7,014 nucleotides of DNA from assembly GCA_937951995.1 (NCBI GenBank), contig CALGAG010000173.1:1-7014 (forward strand), in the 5' to 3' direction. Positions 5,552-7,014 of this stretch are shown here, piece after piece. Origin of the DNA: an uncultured Bacillota bacterium (lineage in GTDB: Bacteria; Bacillota; Clostridia; Tissierellales; Tissierellaceae). The translations under genes and the position numbers were made by a program. Below the pieces are notes generated by a model. The model worked only from the letters and a program-made list of their open reading frames with translations, was not told where the DNA came from and ran no database searches. How positions within the stretch are numbered: the first letter of the stretch is position 1; each line of letters opens with the position of its first letter.

Positions 5552-7014
5552 ATGACAAAGAAATGGATGGCGCTTGCACTATCGTTTGTAATGGTATTCA
5601 CAATGATACCAGTTGGTGCATATGCCGAAACAACAACTTTCAGCGACATGCCAAATGACTGGTCAACGGCTGCACTTCAAAATGCGGTTGACAATGGTCT
5701 TTTGAATGGAGCTGACGGAAAGATCATGCCAAAGGACAACCTGACAAGGGCTCAGATGGCAACAATAATCAACAGGGCTTTTGGGGCAGAAAAGACTGCA
5801 TCCCTGGCAGGGTTTGCAGACGTGGCGCAAAGTGATTGGTTCTACGGAGAAATGGCTAAGGCAGTTGCCATGGAAACATTCCAGGGCAGCGGTAGAAGCC
5901 TGAATCCAAACGACCCGATTACCAGGGAGCAGGCATTTGCAGTAATAGCAAGAGCCTTGAACCTTGGAACATCAACAGTTGCACCTGCAGGATTTACTGA
6001 CCTGTCAGAGATTTCATCATGGGCAACTGGAGAAGTTTACTCACTAGTCAACAATGGTTATATTCAGGGATCCAATGGAAAATTGAATCCACAAGGCTAC
6101 ATAACAAGGGCAGAATTCGCTCAGGTTATGGATAATATTCTAAAGCAGTACGTAAATGTAGCAGGAGAGTATACAATTAATGTAGCAGGAAACGCAATGA
6201 TAAACACTCCTGGTGTAACACTTACTGATTCAACAATTACCGGAGACCTTGTAATAGGTGATGGAGTTGGAGAAGGGGATGTGACACTTGAGGATGTAGT
6301 AGTAACCGGAAGACTCCTTGTAAGAGGTGGAGGAGAAAACTCCATTATCATCAAAGGAGACTCTGTTGTAGGTAGCATAACAGTAGCCAAGATAGACGGA
6401 ACAGTAAGAGTCTTTGCTGAAGACGGAACGGAAATTGGCGAAGTTACAGTGGATGGAAAAGATGATGTGGTATTGGAAGGATCATTTGCTGATATTATTG
6501 TATTGGCAAATGACATAACAGTATGGGCAACAGATGCAACAATTGAAACAGCAACTGTAGAAGGAGACGACTCCAGAATAGTAATAGGAGCAGGATCAAC
6601 AGTTGAAAAACTTGTTGTAAAGGGAGCAGGAACAGACCTGGAAATATCAGGTAAGGTTAAGGAAATAACTGTTGAGGAATCAGCAGAAGATACAGTAGTT
6701 ACAGTCGAAAAAGACGGCGAAGTTGATGAGATTACTGTAAACAGTGCTGGAACCCTTATTGAGGGTGAAGGAGAAGTTGATGAAGTACAAGCCAATGCTG
6801 ATGATGTAGTGGTGGAAACTGAAGGAACAAAGGTTTCTGCCGCAAGAGGAACAGAAGGAGTAATGGCAGGAGATGAGGAAGTAGAATCAGGTAAATCAGG
6901 AGTTGTTGGTGAGGAAGAGGAAACAAGAGATAGGAGACCAAGCTCATCAAGTGCAATAACAGTAAGTGCTATTAGTGTGGAACCGAAAGAGTTAATGTTA
7001 AAAGTTGACGAAAC
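5552..7014 (+). CDS. SLH surface protein with acidic beta-solenoid and Big_2 domain (3' end outside window)
   Basis: The frame is open from the ATG at 5552 (AGGAGGG at 5540-5546) to the window edge, 487 residues. Residues 1-25 are a signal peptide ending AYA. Three canonical SLH repeats follow at about 29-78, 87-137 and 148-196, with LTRAQM, ITREQAF and ITRAEF, enough for binding the pyruvylated secondary wall polymer. Residues about 203-430 are a Val/Gly/Thr/Asp/Glu-rich series of short strands that reads as a parallel beta-solenoid. A low-complexity acidic, Ser-rich linker (about 435-467) leads into ISVEPKELMLKVDE, the typical start of a Big_2 Ig-like domain. The expected role is an S-layer-associated adhesin or matrix protein. 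The c-di-GMP riboswitch directly upstream implies control by the sessile/motile signal. The full length and C-terminal function are not visible. Confidence 0.93.
   Translation, partial: MTKKWMALALSFVMVFTMIPVGAYAETTTFSDMPNDWSTAALQNAVDNGLLNGADGKIMPKDNLTRAQMATIINRAFGAEKTASLAGFADVAQSDWFYGEMAKAVAMETFQGSGRSLNPNDPITREQAFAVIARALNLGTSTVAPAGFTDLSEISSWATGEVYSLVNNGYIQGSNGKLNPQGYITRAEFAQVMDNILKQYVNVAGEYTINVAGNAMINTPGVTLTDSTITGDLVIGDGVGEGDVTLEDVVVTGRLLVRGGGENSIIIKGDSVVGSITVAKIDGTVRVFAEDGTEIGEVTVDGKDDVVLEGSFADIIVLANDITVWATDATIETATVEGDDSRIVIGAGSTVEKLVVKGAGTDLEISGKVKEITVEESAEDTVVTVEKDGEVDEITVNSAGTLIEGEGEVDEVQANADDVVVETEGTKVSAARGTEGVMAGDEEVESGKSGVVGEEEETRDRRPSSSSAITVSAISVEPKELMLKVDE
6239..6793 (+). repeat. Beta-solenoid coil repeats in the riboswitch-controlled SLH protein
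   Basis: A six-residue strand motif recurs at residues 230 (TGDLVI), 252 (TGRLLV), 273 (VGSITV), 295 (IGEVTV), 312 (FADIIV), 331 (IETATV), 351 (VEKLVV), 369 (VKEITV), 391 (VDEITV) and 409 (VDEVQA). Steps are 22, 21, 22, 17, 19, 20, 18, 22 and 18 residues, the usual size of one turn of a parallel beta-helix. The N-terminal turns carry G, and the later turns carry acidic residues, at the second and third motif positions. The DNA copies are diverged. Confidence 0.75.

Noticed and set aside
6121..6795. A 224-codon open frame on the minus strand
   Set aside because: It is antisense to the solenoid-coding part of the SLH gene. Its Ser/Thr/Pro/Val-rich low-complexity translation is what the complement of GGA/GTA/ACA/GAA-rich codons gives, and it has no credible ribosome binding site or domain.

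Overview
The window reads as a chromosomal stretch from a low-to-moderate-GC, Gram-positive anaerobe of the Clostridia. A Tissierellales-like lineage is my guess. The basis is strong AGGAGG-type ribosome binding sites, surface proteins with S-layer homology (SLH) and LysM anchors, a class I cyclic-di-GMP riboswitch, a good Spo0A box, and a DUF1659 / DUF2922 / YvrJ small-gene cluster of a kind common in Firmicutes. There are no tRNA or rRNA genes, CRISPR arrays or transposases. The theme is the cell surface.

Left part (1-2163, all + strand). The window opens inside a secreted 5'-nucleotidase / metallophosphatase with a Pro-Glu-rich linker and a C-terminal LysM domain, closed by a strong terminator. 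Three tiny genes follow: a DUF1659 protein, a DUF2922 protein and, after a possible internal terminator, a 45-residue YvrJ-family membrane peptide that is too short for ordinary ORF calling. A 13-bp perfect hairpin closes the cluster and lies between convergent genes.

Middle (2180-5140, - strand). One 986-residue secreted protein has a signal peptide, three N-terminal SLH-like repeats (two of them degenerate in the binding motif), one linker beta-domain and seven Ig-like modules of the SbsA type at about 95-residue spacing.

Right part (5141-7014). A 411-bp intergenic region separates the 986-residue gene from a divergent, + strand SLH gene that runs off the window. The region carries a Spo0A-box match, a 19-bp perfect dyad over the -35 position, an extended -10 promoter, a c-di-GMP-I aptamer and a rho-independent terminator just ahead of the ribosome binding site. 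The downstream gene encodes a signal peptide, three canonical SLH repeats, an acidic beta-solenoid of about ten 17-22-residue coils, and the beginning of a Big_2 Ig-like domain.

Working model (inference): two SLH surface proteins are transcribed divergently, one of them placed under second-messenger (c-di-GMP) and possibly Spo0A control. This would link surface composition to the motile/sessile or sporulation decision. The nucleotidase would scavenge nucleotides at the wall. The role of the three small genes is unknown.
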